A DNA stretch of 64,000 nt from Saururus chinensis (GCA_035235625.1 CP141143.1:42021178-42085177); one strand, 5' to 3'; positions 8,764 to 20,129 are shown, counted from the stretch's first letter. Translations and numbers: made by a program. Notes: generated by a model not told the origin, from the sequence alone.

Positions 8764-11700
8764 ATGGATATAGATGAGCAGCCTCTATTATGTGTGTGGG
8801 AGGGGAATGGGATGCAAGTCGATACAAGTATGATTGCTCCAATGCCAAGTCAGATCTCATATTTGTTAGAAGCTCATTGACGTATGAATCCTTGGTGCCC
8901 ATGGTTTACAAATTAATAGGATGTTGTAGCAGGGAATACTCTTTAAAGATGAGTTTTACATATCCTTTGGCAATTCCCCTAGACGTACCTCCAATGAAAA
9001 TATGTGATACTAAGACTCTTCAGTGTTTTCTGCGATATGCCAAGACCAGGCACAATGGTCTACCATTGATAATAACCAAAGTGCGACATGTACATGTGTT
9101 CCATGAATGTGAGCTGAATATTAATGTATCCGAATCAAAGATGAACGAGTCGATTATTTTCAATGATGCCAAAGAGCTTAGTAGACATGCAAATGAAGTG
9201 AAGCATACGGTGGAAGTGAAGGAAGTAGGAGTGAGGAATGCCATTGAAACCAATGATAATTTGACTAGTGCTGCTTCGGATATGGACATATTGTACATGA
9301 ACACAATGGATTTCAGTGACGACCAGGAAGTAGATGACTTACTCCATGAGGCCAGGGAGTTGGAAGCAAAGAAACGTCATCCTATTTACGTAAATTTGCA
9401 ATCCGATTTTGATGAAGAACTAGTAGATGTCCCCATTGCAAGGCTTGAAGTGGATACGGTGAACATCTCAAATGTTGAGGAGAATAATGCTAACTCAAAT
9501 GAGGGTAATGATGCCAGAGGAGCTAATGATGAAGTTCGTAGGCCAAACATGATGTATAACATAGACGAAGAAGATGTCATCTACAATGGACGGCAAGAGC
9601 ATCTTGAGGAAGACATTAAATGTGATAAATTTGAATTACATGATTATGATGAGGATGTCTACATTGTTGGAGGGGATGATGACATTTGGTATGGAAATGA
9701 TCAAAATGAGACTGCCGGTGGAAGAGGTCCGCCTCCAAACTCAAATAAAGTGACCAACATTGACATGGCTGAAAGAAAGTGGTAAGAAGTATATAATCAT
9801 TATTATTATCTGTTTTGTTTGCGAATTTATGCATGTGTAGTAACGGTTTAGCGGTTTTAAATGCAGTGACGATGAAGTACCAAGAAGAGCTAATGCAGTA
9901 ATGTCACTCATAAATGAGGGAGATGGTGGTGGGAGGGGGAAAGCACCACCAACAAGTAGCAATTTTGGGAAAACTTCGGCACCAGAACAACTTCAAAGGT
10001 CATTTCATGTGCTTACGTAGTTAGTTAACTGATTATGCCTAACTTATAACTGTTTGTCTCATTCTAATACCTATCTAAATATAATCGTTCAGCAGATTGG
10101 ATGCGAATGTGTGTGTGAACGAAGAGCACAACATGGATGTCGAGGTTGATTTATATGACTATGGCAAAGATCCGAATATTGTTCTACTTGGGCAAGAGTT
10201 TATGGATAAGGACTCTCTAAAGCTACATGTACATAAGTATGCTAAGCATAATAACTTTGAGTTCAAGATAAAATATTCAAATAAATCTTGATTCACAGTT
10301 GTGTGCAATGTGTCTAGAGGTCCATGGAGGTTACATGTTGTGATAACTAATGGGTGTAGTATCTTCAAAGTGAAAGATATGAACAATGTTCATACATGTG
10401 GGAAACCAATATTTGGAGGAGATCATAAACAAGCAAAAGTGGGTATTATTGTTGACTTAGTGGTGAAACGACTTAGGAAACGTGTTGCTTATACTCCCAA
10501 GGATATTCAAGTTGATGTCGATTTGGAATATTGAGTTAAGATGAATTATTCGAAGGCATATAGGTCAAAGGTTGCGGCGTTTAACAAGTTAAGAGGATCC
10601 TACGAGTCATCGTATGCCGAGTTGGCTACATACTTATATGAGTTGGAGAAGGCAAATCCGGGCACCTCAACTGCTATCTAGTACGACTCATCGGATCTGA
10701 CATTCGAGAGATGCTTTGTTTCCTTTGGAGCAGCCATGGAGAACTTCAAGAAGTACATGCGACGGGTTATATGTATAGATGACACATTCTTGAAAGGAAG
10801 GTACAAAGGGACTTTGTTCGTGATATCTACATTGGATAGTGAGAACCATATATACCCAATTGCTTGTGCTATCGGAGAAGGAGAGAATAATGATGCATGG
10901 GGATGGGTCCTTGCACATTTGTAAACCCGACTTGGTTACTTGGAGGGCCTAGTGATACTTTCTAATCAACATAGATCAATCAAATCACAAGTAGCTCAAA
11001 TGTTTCCATATGCCGCACATGGATATTGTGCATTTCACATATCTCAAAACATGTTTGCACATTTTAAAGACAGAGGTTTGAATAGTAACTTCTTCAAGGG
11101 GCTAAAGCATTTAGGCCGGAGACATATATAGAAGAAATGACCATCATTGAGGAGAAAAACCCTGAGGCCTATAAGTAGTTAACTGGAATTGATAAGTCAC
11201 GGTGGGTTAATGCTTACTTTCCATTGCCCAGGTATAATATAATTGGAATTGATAAGTCTTCAATGGAATGCTTAGTGAGCAATGACACTTCCCCATTGTC
11301 ATGATCATTAAGGCAATCCGTTTGAAGGCTCAAGAGATGTGGTTCAAGCGTGGATTAGAGGCACAACAATGGAAGGGATACTTGACTAAATATGCCAAAG
11401 CAAAGATTCAAAAGTGCAATGAAGCAGCTAGAGGGATGATTTGTTATGCCATAAGTGGCCATGAGGTCTTAACGAGGTCTAAAAGAGGGGATGATCAAGT
11501 TGACCTTATTGCAAAGACTTGTATATGTAGAAAGTTTCAACAAATGGAGTTGCCATGTGAACATGCGTTGGCAGCATGTGGCCACCGAAGACTAAATTAT
11601 GTTGACTATTGTTCCCTGTTTTACACAACGGAAACTTATAGGCAAATCTATAGCAAGGGAGTTTATCCGATACTTGAACATAAAAGATGGGAGACTCCTG

Positions 11701-12182
11701 AAGACATGAAGAGCCTTAAGTTGAGGCCTCCAAAAGATAAGGCACGACCAGGCTGGATAAAGAAGAAGAGAATTCTATCTCGAGGTGAAGAAAAATGGCA
11801 AGTACAATGTCGTATGTGCAAACAATATGGTCACTATCACAATACTTGTACCGCGGTAATTGGAGAGAACCCGGTAGGGGGGCATACTCCTCTTCCATCC
11901 ACAGCTACACCCGCTTCATCTCATGGCCAACCCCCATCACCAACTCATGCTAACCAAAAGTTGTCAACATTTACATAATTCCCACATGTAGTATACAAGG
12001 TGGGTGGTAAAGAAATCAGGAAGAAGCGTCATCCATGTCCAATCTAGTCGAAGATCAGCCATCTAACCCCAAAGGGGAAGAGAAAGAAGAAAATGAGACA
12101 AGTGGTTGAGCTCAATGCATGTACGCTTGAGGACAAATTGTGCAAGAAACCAATCGCAGTGGACAAAGTCGTACCATTGTAG
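8764..12182 (+). pseudogene. MULE-1 MURA-like transposase, broken
   Basis: Three exons can be read: 8764-9781, 9867-9998 and 10096-12182, with donors AAGTG|GTAAG and CAAAG|GTCAT and acceptors TGCAG and AGCAG. Exon 1 begins MDIDEQPLLCVW and has an acidic C-terminal half. Exon 3 carries a MuDR-type DNA-binding domain (LLGQEFMDKDSLKLHVHKYA), the MULE DDE core (ICIDDTFLKGRYKG and AAHGYCAFH), a SWIM finger (CICRKFQQMELPCEHALAA) and a C-terminal CCHC knuckle (CRMCKQYGHYHNTC). Compared with MULE-2 there is a 1-bp deletion near 8800, stops at 10289 (CGA to TGA), 10532, 10679 (CAG to TAG), 10922 and 11175 (TGG to TAG), a frameshift near 11100, and local scrambling at 11230-11255. The second catalytic Asp is Asn (ILSNQHRSI) here and in MULE-2. 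Known role of the family: excision and insertion at the TIRs. This copy cannot supply it. Confidence 0.92.
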
Positions 12183-12946
12183 TTTGCTTGATGGCATATT
12201 TTGGAAAAATCTTTATTTCTGATTGTAGCACAATATGTTGGCAATTCAACCATAAATTCCATGTGCTGAAACTTCATCTCTCAAAGTGTTTTTGTTCTCT
12301 AAATTATTATAAAGCAATACTTCAAGTACCAGTTTATAATAACAATCTCCTTATTTATCACCAGGCGAATTGGTTTAAGGGTTAGAAGCTGTAAAAAAAA
12401 ACCCAATCAAGTCATGCCTCCAGATTTGAGTTCCGTCCCAAAGGGATTTCATAGGCAAATCACCTGTTATTTGAACGCTAACGATTTTTAGCAATGACAC
12501 ATCTTTATCAGCTGAATGAAATTATAAATATATTGATTCTTATGAATGACAAATTCTTAATAGCTCAACGGACTTCATTACTGCACATGCACAATTTGGA
12601 CCAAATCTAACCAATCAGGAACAATATCTCATTCCTATCGTACCATCAAATACCACAATGACCCTTGTCCATTATCATCTACAATTTCGATGTGTTATCA
12701 GAACAACATCATACAAAGAATATTGATTTCTCATCAATCAACATCAGCCAAAAACTATTTGAAACCATCAAATTCTATTAGTCTTGTAACAACACAAATA
12801 ACTTCAAGATTCACCTTAAACATTAAACAAACTGATATGCCTCCATAAATTATTCATACAAACCATCAGTGAAACACAAACCGAATCACATAGTCAAGGA
12901 CAAACACTATCAAGTTAAGCCACATCTACTGTCAAGAAAATGGTTG
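12183..12946. other. Intergenic DNA between the convergent MULE genes
   Basis: AT-rich stretch between the transposase stop and the Ulp1 stop, presumably the 3' UTRs of both genes. MULE-2 keeps it at 61722-62450. No distinct structure seen. Confidence 0.6.
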
Positions 12947-15900
12947 TCATATGGAATTTTGCAGAATTTGGTATGCAACCCTATGTCTCATGATGCGCAT
13001 GTCCTCTCCGGTAAAGCTAAATTGGTACCCATGCAACAGGTACCACATATAAATGCATATGCAGACACCGCAATCATTGTTGTTGATTTGTTGTGGGTGT
13101 CCGGTTATCTCTCTCATCGGGAGGCGCAAGGTAGCAGCTGCTGCATATCCCAATTTCAACAAAACTATTGGAAAAACATGTATGAGAATCGCCAATTTCT
13201 TGTAGTACTGCTCTACCTCAACTCCAGAGTAATATGGGTCCATGATGTATAGGACATCCTTCCTCAAGTCTAGAAGAATGAGAGTCCAATGGTTACCATT
13301 TACATGAAGAGGGAAGTGGTGGACCTCATATTCCCGGAAGTCTTTTTCATTCACCTTCATCAACTTCAGCATATTGGATGGAACTTCGGCCATGTGTTTG
13401 CAACGGCAGCTCTAGAGACAGTTGCATCATTTTCCTTCATCGATGAGTAAATGTTGAGGAGGGTAGATGCATCCATCCTCATAAGCTCTTGTGGAATTAG
13501 AAACAGACGTCAGTCAAGTAGTTAGTAGTTGTCAGTTAAATATGATATTAAAAACAAATGAAGGCCTACCATAAAATGTACAAGATGGAAGGCTTGCTTA
13601 TTAGTTGGGTTCCCAAGGGCCTTCTTCCGCAATGCCAACACATACGCATCAATATGCTATATCATATGAATCGAACATCGAATGAGTATCGTATATAATA
13701 GGGATGAAAATTAGAATCACTATTATTGTGTACAACTCAAATTCGCACATACATTATCCCAAAGCCACCTATGCTACTGCATAATGGACCGTATAAACTC
13801 CGATGTCAGCTGGATTCCACCAATTGCCGGCCAACTGTTCAATTATGATTGCTCCAAATGTCAACACATATTTGTGGCAATGGAAAATGAAATTAATCGA
13901 TATGAAATGAAATGTGTATGTAACCGAGTACTATGCTATAACTCACTCAGATTTCCAACCCTTTTTAAGGCTCTTTCGAATGGTTTTTTCTTCTTCTGGT
14001 GTTAACTTATGTGGTTTAGGACATGCCAACTCCAACAAGGCTATCTCTAAGAGAGCAACAAGTCCACATATCTTGCTTCTGTGGACTTCTTGCCTTGCTG
14101 GATTGTCCCTTAGATTGGTAGGCAGTACCTAAATGTCCCCCTTCTTCAATTTGATCCAGTAAATGGTTCGCCAATTCAATGTTAGCCTGCCCATCTTCTT
14201 CTCCCTCGCATTGAACATCGTCGTCGTTTAAGGGCTCGCCAGCAATCTCATCCTCTTCCACATCACTTGGTCCCCTCACCAACCTCCTCTTACTTCTCCT
14301 TAGTGCCGTATAAGGGGTCCTTACATATTTGCTGGCAGTCCTCTTCCTACCATGGACATTGGGGGGCACAACCTCTTTGACTGTTGGGGCATCACTCCCA
14401 ATGTCAACCCCTGCCTCCCCAACCGCCACACCAGATGCACCATCAAATGGGAGAACTACATCTCTGTGACTATTTCCTTTGAAAAAATGCACTTATGAGT
14501 AAAAGTGCACATCATAATATAAAAGTATTAGGACAATGTGCGGCAATAACGAAAGAAATGTATAGCATTGAGGTATTCAAAACCACATCCTTCATATGAA
14601 TAAAATTGTGAGGTAACTAACCTGTGGACAAGAAGATTCATTGATGGGGTTTTCATGGGCTCCATCGTCAGTAACATAATCATATCCAGCATCCTTCCTG
14701 TCCTGGTCAATATTGTAAACCATACTATAATTATTGTCAAAATACAAGAATAATTAAACTTAACTCTAGTAAGAAGTCATGATATTTAATATACTGTAGC
14801 TAACATCAAATGGGTCTGATGGCCTCCCCTTCATGGACAACAAAGCTGAAACATCTTCGGACAATTTGTCTACCTTGGCCTCCAACCGGTCGAATGCATC
14901 CTGTTTTAGCTAAATGAGGTCAATTGTGCCAGCTAGCTTGACTAATGTGTCCTTTATCCAATCCAATTGGATATGCACATTTTTGTCTTTCTGGGGCATG
15001 GGGTTGTCTACTTCCATCTTGCCGCACCTTATCAACAAAAGAAACAACTGTTTCATGGCCTTGCCGAGTCTCCTCCTCCATATCCACTTCTACTTGTTCC
15101 TCTGCCCCTTTCAGGGCACCACCGATGGGGAGCTCAGATTTATCAAAAATTATCCGGTCCCCCTTAAGAAAATGCTTCAGCCCTATGGCTAATTGGACAA
15201 TCTCCTCATCAGACTCGGCTTGGGTCAACTCCAAGCGCCTGTGCACCAACACCTAAAAGACAAAATATGTTCATTATCAGTCATCATATATGTCGTTTGC
15301 AAATTATCAATCATTCTAAGTCGACAAATGACAATATATTACCTTCTTCTCGCCAAAAATGGCTTTGTCAATTGCATCATAACTGGGCTTCTTATAGTTA
15401 GCCCAATTCAGCAATCTAGGATAAACATCTTGTACTCTTCTCGCACATAAGTCCCCAAGCAGAGGAATCCTTTCCATTGCCCAAACCTGCATATTCAAAC
15501 CATGGACATAAATGTCATAATCGCATATGCAGCATAGTACATTAAAACCTCAATCAGAATACCCAAAAAATGTACCAACAGTGCCGGTACAAATCCATGC
15601 ACAATGTAAATGGTTTTAGTAAGGGCCTTCCTTGCTTCCTCCAAGCCATGGAGGGTGTTCCAATATGCAATGTTACCCCATGGATATGAATTGAACTCCT
15701 CCACATCATCAGCCAACAAAAAAAAACCGCCGGTCCACCTTATGCTCCCACCCTCTGCCCGCAATGAAAGAAGCCAACACTAGTATGCGGGCCAACTTCA
15801 CCGCGTCTTCATCACTTTTGCTTATGATGATCTTCTGGTATATTTGCTCCTTCGTAATGTGAAGCTTCTCCTTGCCGAACACCCTACAACGTAGGGAGTC

Positions 15901-16282
15901 CTTTCTCAAAACTTTTGGCACTGTTGGAAGGGATGGGAGCACATCAGCCATACGCAGACCGGTTACTTGGGCAAATTCGATCGGTAACAACTTCATCGAA
16001 TAGGTTTCCATCACTTGAAACCTATACTCTCCTTGATGCATTTTTATGATGTGGTGCAAAGCTTGAAGTGGGAACATGAACTTCTCTATGTCGAGCTGCA
16101 AGTATTTGCCAAAACATGATCTTTCAAATAGTGTTGCTTGTCTTTTATGCTTATTGAAATGCTCTTTGAGCCTCTGTATGTAAGCATATGTTGATTTGGG
16201 TTGAGGGTCACCCTCATGGGCTCTACCCTTATCACTTTCAACAAGCTTGAAGATCACTTCCACATTACTTGGTAGCTTCACC

Positions 16283-18410
16283 CTGCAATGTTTAACAATT
16301 CACTTAAATGGGCATTACTTGGTATCTTCAAGCTGAGCATGGGTCATAATTTGGCATGTAACCCACACGCACAACATACATATCAGAAAATATTTCAATG
16401 AACAACACCTATTTTGAATCACACAATCAAATTTTGTAGTATATCAAACACATGCACACTAAGCACCAAATACACAATATCAGTTTAACAATATAACTTA
16501 CATACGCTCTCCAAAAAATCCTTATCTACACTTATATAAACCTCACTTGATCAAATTAACTTACCTCACAATGTAATATTAGTACAAAAATAATTATCAA
16601 ATGTAATGCACTATCAGTTGACTATTTTATGAAAGTTATATCATAAGACATCAAGCCTAAAGCCGGCACAATGCACTTTGTACAGTAATAAAAGATGCCT
16701 ATAGACAACCAGTCAACCGTTAGGTCCTATCAGTTAACCTTGTTTTAAGCATGTGTACTTGCTTAAATGGTCTACCCTTGATTTTCCTCATATCACATAT
16801 CACAGAGAAGGGTAAAAAAGGGCCACTATGGAGCAAACAATTTACAAATGTAGCCTAAAGCTGTAGACAATGCAATTTGCACAGCAATAAAAGATGCCTA
16901 AAGACTACCAGTCAATAATTAGGCCCTATCAGTTAACATTGTTTTAAGCATGTGTACTTGCTTAAAGGGTCTACCCTTGATTTTCATCATATCACATATC
17001 ACAGAAAATGGTAAAAAAAGCCACTAGTTAGCAAACAATTTACAGATGCAGCCTAAAGCCGGCACAATGCACTTTGTACAACAATAAAAGATGCCTATAG
17101 ACTACCAGTCAATAGTTAGGCCCTATCAGTTAACCTTGTTTTAAACATGTGTACTTGCTTAAATGGTTTACCCTTGATTTTCCTCATATCATATATCACA
17201 GAGAAGGGTAAAAAAAGACCACTATGGAGCAAACAATTTACAGATGTAGCCAAAAGCTATAGACAATGCAATTTGCACAGCAATAAAAGATGCCTAAAGA
17301 CTACCAGTCAACAGTTAGGACCTATCTGTTAACCTTGTTTTAAGCACGTGTACTTGCTTAAATGGTCTACCCTGGATTTTCATCATATCACATATCACAG
17401 AGAATGGTAAAAAAAGGGTACTAGTGAGCAAACAATTTTCAGATGTAGCCTAAAGCCGGCACAATGCAATTTGCACAACAATAAAAGATGCCTAAAGACT
17501 ACCAGTCAACAGTTAGGCCCTATCAGTTAACCTTGTTTTAAGCATGTGCACTTGCATAAATGGTCTACCCTTGATTTTCATCATATCACATATCACAGAG
17601 AATGGTAAAAAAAGGCAACTGTTGAGCAAACAATTTTTAGATGTAGCCTAGCAACTACATTTCAACCCTTCCTTAATTTTGTCACTTTGTTTTACATTCC
17701 ATAAATGTCATCCATGTAAGCTAAGCCCCAAACACACATTATACAATCGAGAACATGAAAGACCCACACTCGTATGAATCTACACAAATATAGACTTAAA
17801 TATATCAAGTCTAAAGTCGGCACAATGTACATTGCACATCAATAGAAGATGCCTAAAGCCTACCAGTCAATAGCTAGGCCCTATCAGTTAACCTTGTTTT
17901 AAGCATGTGTCCTTTACTTAAATGGTCTACCCTTGACTAAGCACTAAACACACAATCTACGTTTGACAAGATCAATCTACCCATGTATATACTAGACTAT
18001 ATAGAGTTTATTGACCACACATTTATTTTCAAGACTAAACTATAATGTACCAGTCAACAGTTAGGCCATATCAGTTAAATTCGTCTATGGCATACAATAA
18101 TGCTTCTAACATAGCACGGGTCCAACTTAACTAATCCGCTATATTTTTCTTCCTCATCCTACATACAATATTTTTTTGCATTAGAGATTTCCGTTTTCAA
18201 AATTTATCATGAGATCACATACTTCAAATATTTAAATCAATTTTATCTTACGACATCACATACACTAATCATAGCAGTACATACGGCCAATTTACACACC
18301 TATTATGAATTTCATCACACAATCTCAATAAATTTCAAACCAAACTATATAATACAGCTAAACAAGATATTCGCTTCTTCAATTAACCATACATAGTTGT
18401 AGGATCTCAC
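16283..18410 (-). other. First intron of the MULE-1 Ulp1 gene
   Basis: Donor AAATGGCAAG|GTGAGATC at 18411/18410 and acceptor ACATTGCAG|GGTGAAG at 16283/16282. Joining them restores the codon AGG and an ATG for an exon that otherwise begins with GTG. The intron hosts the 198-bp array and reversed TAACTG motifs. DNA at 18420-18985, beyond exon 1, would be 5' UTR, promoter and subterminal sequence. Confidence 0.65.
16653..17660. repeat. 198-bp tandem array, alternating A/B units
   Basis: Five units start near 16653, 16851, 17050, 17248 and 17447, with partial copies at 17643 and 17808. Each holds ACAATGCA(C/A)TTTG(T/C)ACA, AATAAAAGATGCCTA, ACCAGTCAACAGTTAGGCCC, TATCAGTTAACCTTGTTTTA and ATCATATCACATATCACAGA. 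Units alternate between GCCGGCAC-type and GCTGTAGAC-type starts (A-B-A-B-A), implying growth by a dimer of about 396 bp. Each unit carries one copy of the TAACTG motif in reverse orientation. Confidence 0.9.
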
Positions 18411-18419
18411 CTTGCCATT

Positions 18420-18985
18420 TATGTCATCTTCTATTGATCAACGGATGGGGAGATTGGTCAGACGGCCAAGTGAAGATGCAGAATGTAGATAGGGCAAAAC
18501 ACCGAAATGCGGGATGCAGCCGGCTGGAAGAGAGGGATAGTGGGAATGGAGCTTAGCAAAATGTCTTCGGAGGGGGGAAAGGTGGCCACAATGTATGTCT
18601 CCGGTTGTCAAATGACTACCGCAGTGAGATTGCAGGAGTGGATAGCGAAGGATGGAACAAAATGGGAACTTTCTTTGCAATACCGGAGGAGCAAAAAATG
18701 TGGGACTAGATGACTGATAGCAGAGAAGAGGAAGGTGAAGGATGGGATATAAAAGGCTGGATGAGGGGTTGCAGGAAGGGAATGCGATTCTCTTAACGGT
18801 GGAGAGCAGTCGCGAGTGCCAGAGGGAAAACCGAAATCTGAATTTTGGGTTGCACCCGGTGAAGTAGGGCTGAGTCTATTCATTTTCATTGCCCTAAGGG
18901 TATTATCGGCAATTCAAGCGTGCATGTGGGAAAGTGGAACGTGATTAAGTCTAATTGTGCAAAATCAGAGTACCTGGCCTATTTT
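18420..18985. other. MULE-1 right subterminal region
   Basis: Mixed-composition DNA upstream of Ulp1 exon 1 (minus strand), presumably its promoter and leader. On the plus strand there is a TATAAAAGG word at about 18749 pointing out of the element; no gene follows it convincingly. Short ORFs here lack family signals. Confidence 0.5.
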
Positions 18986-19027
18986 TGTAATTCCGACATT
19001 TGTTGAGTCTATTTCTAAAAACTTTTC
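18986..19027 (-). repeat. MULE-1 right terminal inverted repeat
   Basis: Reverse complement of the left terminal repeat with a few mismatches. Read inward it continues into ACAAAAATAGG and a subterminal segment whose TTTTGCACAATTAGACTTA resembles the MULE-2 left subterminal TTTTGCAAAATTAGACTTA. The two elements therefore share more than the core TIR. Confidence 0.93.
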
Positions 19028-19036
19028 CCGTTAATG
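19028..19036. repeat. MULE-1 target-site duplication, right
   Basis: CCGTTAATG, identical to 4900-4908. Identity of both copies suggests the insertion is not very ancient. Confidence 0.95.
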
Positions 19037-19046
19037 GCATCGCCAT
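19028..19046 (-). pseudogene. BRUTUS-like exon 1, 5' part (start codon side)
   Basis: Reading down from 19046 on the minus strand gives ATG GCG ATG CCA TTA ACG G (MAMPLT), the N-terminal start expected for a BTS-like protein. It stops at the MULE-1 edge and resumes at 4908 after the duplicated CCGTTAATG. The DNA at 19047-19110 would then be the 5' UTR of the same gene. The match is short, but it falls exactly at the junction and continues the reading of the other half, which makes chance unlikely. Confidence 0.7.
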
Positions 19047-20129
19047 TCAGGAATCGAAAGAACTCACAAGAAACTCCTAGCCAACCATAATCAAACTCTA
19101 GAAGAACAAAGTTTGCAAAAAATCAAACCACCACTTCGTCAATTGATCTCTCAATTTCTCTCTCTCATCTTTTTCAATGGCAGCAGGAGCGACTGTGCGA
19201 GCCAAGGTTGGGGACTTTTTGGGGGAGGGGTCATTAGGCTGGGCGCAAGTGGAGAAGTGAGGCCAAGGCTGGGGCGGAGCACAAGGCCGAGGCGAGGCAG
19301 GGCTGAGCAAGAGGGCAAGACTTGGACAGAGAAGGTGGCGCTTGCCGAGGATGGCAACCCATCTGCCATCTCATCCACACAGCAGTGAGGAGACCAGAAA
19401 AACAAAGGAAAAATTAGAGAGAAGAGAGAGGGAGAGATGATGGCCAAGGCCAAGCTGGAGCAAGAGGAGGCCATTAGCAGAGTAGCTAATAGGGCATCAG
19501 GAGCAAAAGAGGGCGGAAGAGAGGGGGCTCGAGGTTGAGAGAAGATAAGAGGGAGAGGTTACCTAGAAGACGGGATGGCCCAAGCTCGCTTCTACCTGAG
19601 AGATGACGGCTTCCTTGAAGCTCCAGTTGACTGAGCCCAAACTATGATGCCATAATCTTTAGTTGCCTAGACAACAAGATATTTCACAACACCAAGGTGG
19701 TGTTGTGAAATGCTTGATTAGTGTTATAAGTGATGCCCCGAAATATATGACTCTTAAAATTCATTAATTTTTTACTACCTCTATATTTAGGATACATAAA
19801 TCTATTCCTTATCTGCTAACCCTGTATTTGTAATATCAAAATTTAAATCCTAATTTACTAACTCAAGATTATAAATATAACATAAAGAATCCAAAATAAC
19901 TAACACTCTATTTTAAAATTTAAGAATTTTATTTTTAAATCCAAATTGACTAACCCCCTATACGAGAACTTTTTAGTGAGCCATGGCAAACTGAGTCAGA
20001 AAGCCGATTTTGTCAGGCAAAAAAAAAAGCGAGACGTAAAGCCAATATAACCTTTGTTAATTCTAAAGTCACCTTGAAAGTTTAACATGTTTACCAGGAA
20101 AGAAGCCTCAATGGCTGGGAAGAGTTTTT
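19047..20129. other. Flank of MULE-1; GC-rich then AT-rich, no recognised gene
   Basis: 19047-19110 would be the BRUTUS-like leader. 19110-19560 is purine-rich and GC-rich (GGCCAAGGCTGGGGCGGAGC and similar), with overlapping ORFs on both strands that look compositional. 19700-20000 is AT-rich with a TTGACTAACCCCCTA word resembling the end of the repeat at 2932. I see no coding signal with a family match. Confidence 0.5.

Larger units (their letters stand above)
12947..18418 (-). pseudogene. MULE-1 DUF1985-Ulp1 (SUMO-protease-like) gene
   Basis: The gene reads from 18418 downward. A tiny first coding exon ATGGCAAG (18418-18411) ends at a GTGAG donor. A 2.1 kb intron follows, then exon 2 from 16282, giving MARVKLPSNVEVIF in frame. 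Exons 2-3 (16282-15576, 15486-15343) form a DUF1985 domain, with FGKYLQLDIEKF, LLPIEFAQVTGL, FNSYPWG and VWAMERIP. Exon 4 starts at 15252 (VLVHRRLELTQ) and leads into a coiled-coil-like, charged region. About 14492-14016 holds an acidic and basic linker with GRKRTASKYVRTPY. The C-terminal Ulp1 (C48) domain is at 13393-12947: NHWTLILLDLRKD (His), IMDP, PQQINNNDCGV (Gln and catalytic Cys). Known: C48 proteases process or remove SUMO-like modifiers; TE-borne versions have no settled function. Damage: a frame change in a 9-A run (about 15719-15727), and frame breaks in exon 4 near 14930. The catalytic core itself is intact. Exon borders are by eye. Confidence 0.8.
4909..19027 (+). mobile_element. 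MULE-1: complete 14.1 kb Mutator-like element with Ulp1 gene
   Basis: The left end reads GAAAAAATTTTAGAAATAGA (from 4909). The right end, read inward on the minus strand from 19027, is GAAAAGTTTTTAGAAATAGA, and similarity runs about 40 bp to ATGTCG(G/A)AATTA. Directly outside both ends is the 9-bp duplication CCGTTAATG (4900-4908 and 19028-19036), the Mutator hallmark. Inside, left to right: repeated TAACTG-type motifs, two long hairpins, a palindrome cluster with putative promoter, a MURA-like transposase (plus), a DUF1985-Ulp1 gene (minus) and a 198-bp tandem array in that gene's first intron. The transposase plus Ulp1 pairing is known from Kaonashi (KI-) MULEs and melon CUMULE; visible TIRs are less typical of Kaonashi. 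Transposase lesions show that this copy is not autonomous now. Confidence 0.95.

Noticed and set aside
9020-9834. Minus-strand ORFs over the transposase exon 1
   Set aside because: Shadows of the acidic coding sequence; the plus frame is conserved between MULE-1 and MULE-2.
12869-13252. Plus-strand ORF of 127 codons, also present in MULE-2 (62188-62751)
   Set aside because: Conserved only because it is antisense to the Ulp1 domain.
18749-18756. Outward-facing TATAAAAG near the MULE-1 right end as a promoter driving flanking DNA
   Set aside because: A single word with no downstream gene on the plus strand.
19113-19474. Candidate small gene in the GC-rich flank of MULE-1
   Set aside because: Both strands are open, no conserved motif, and composition alone explains the frames.
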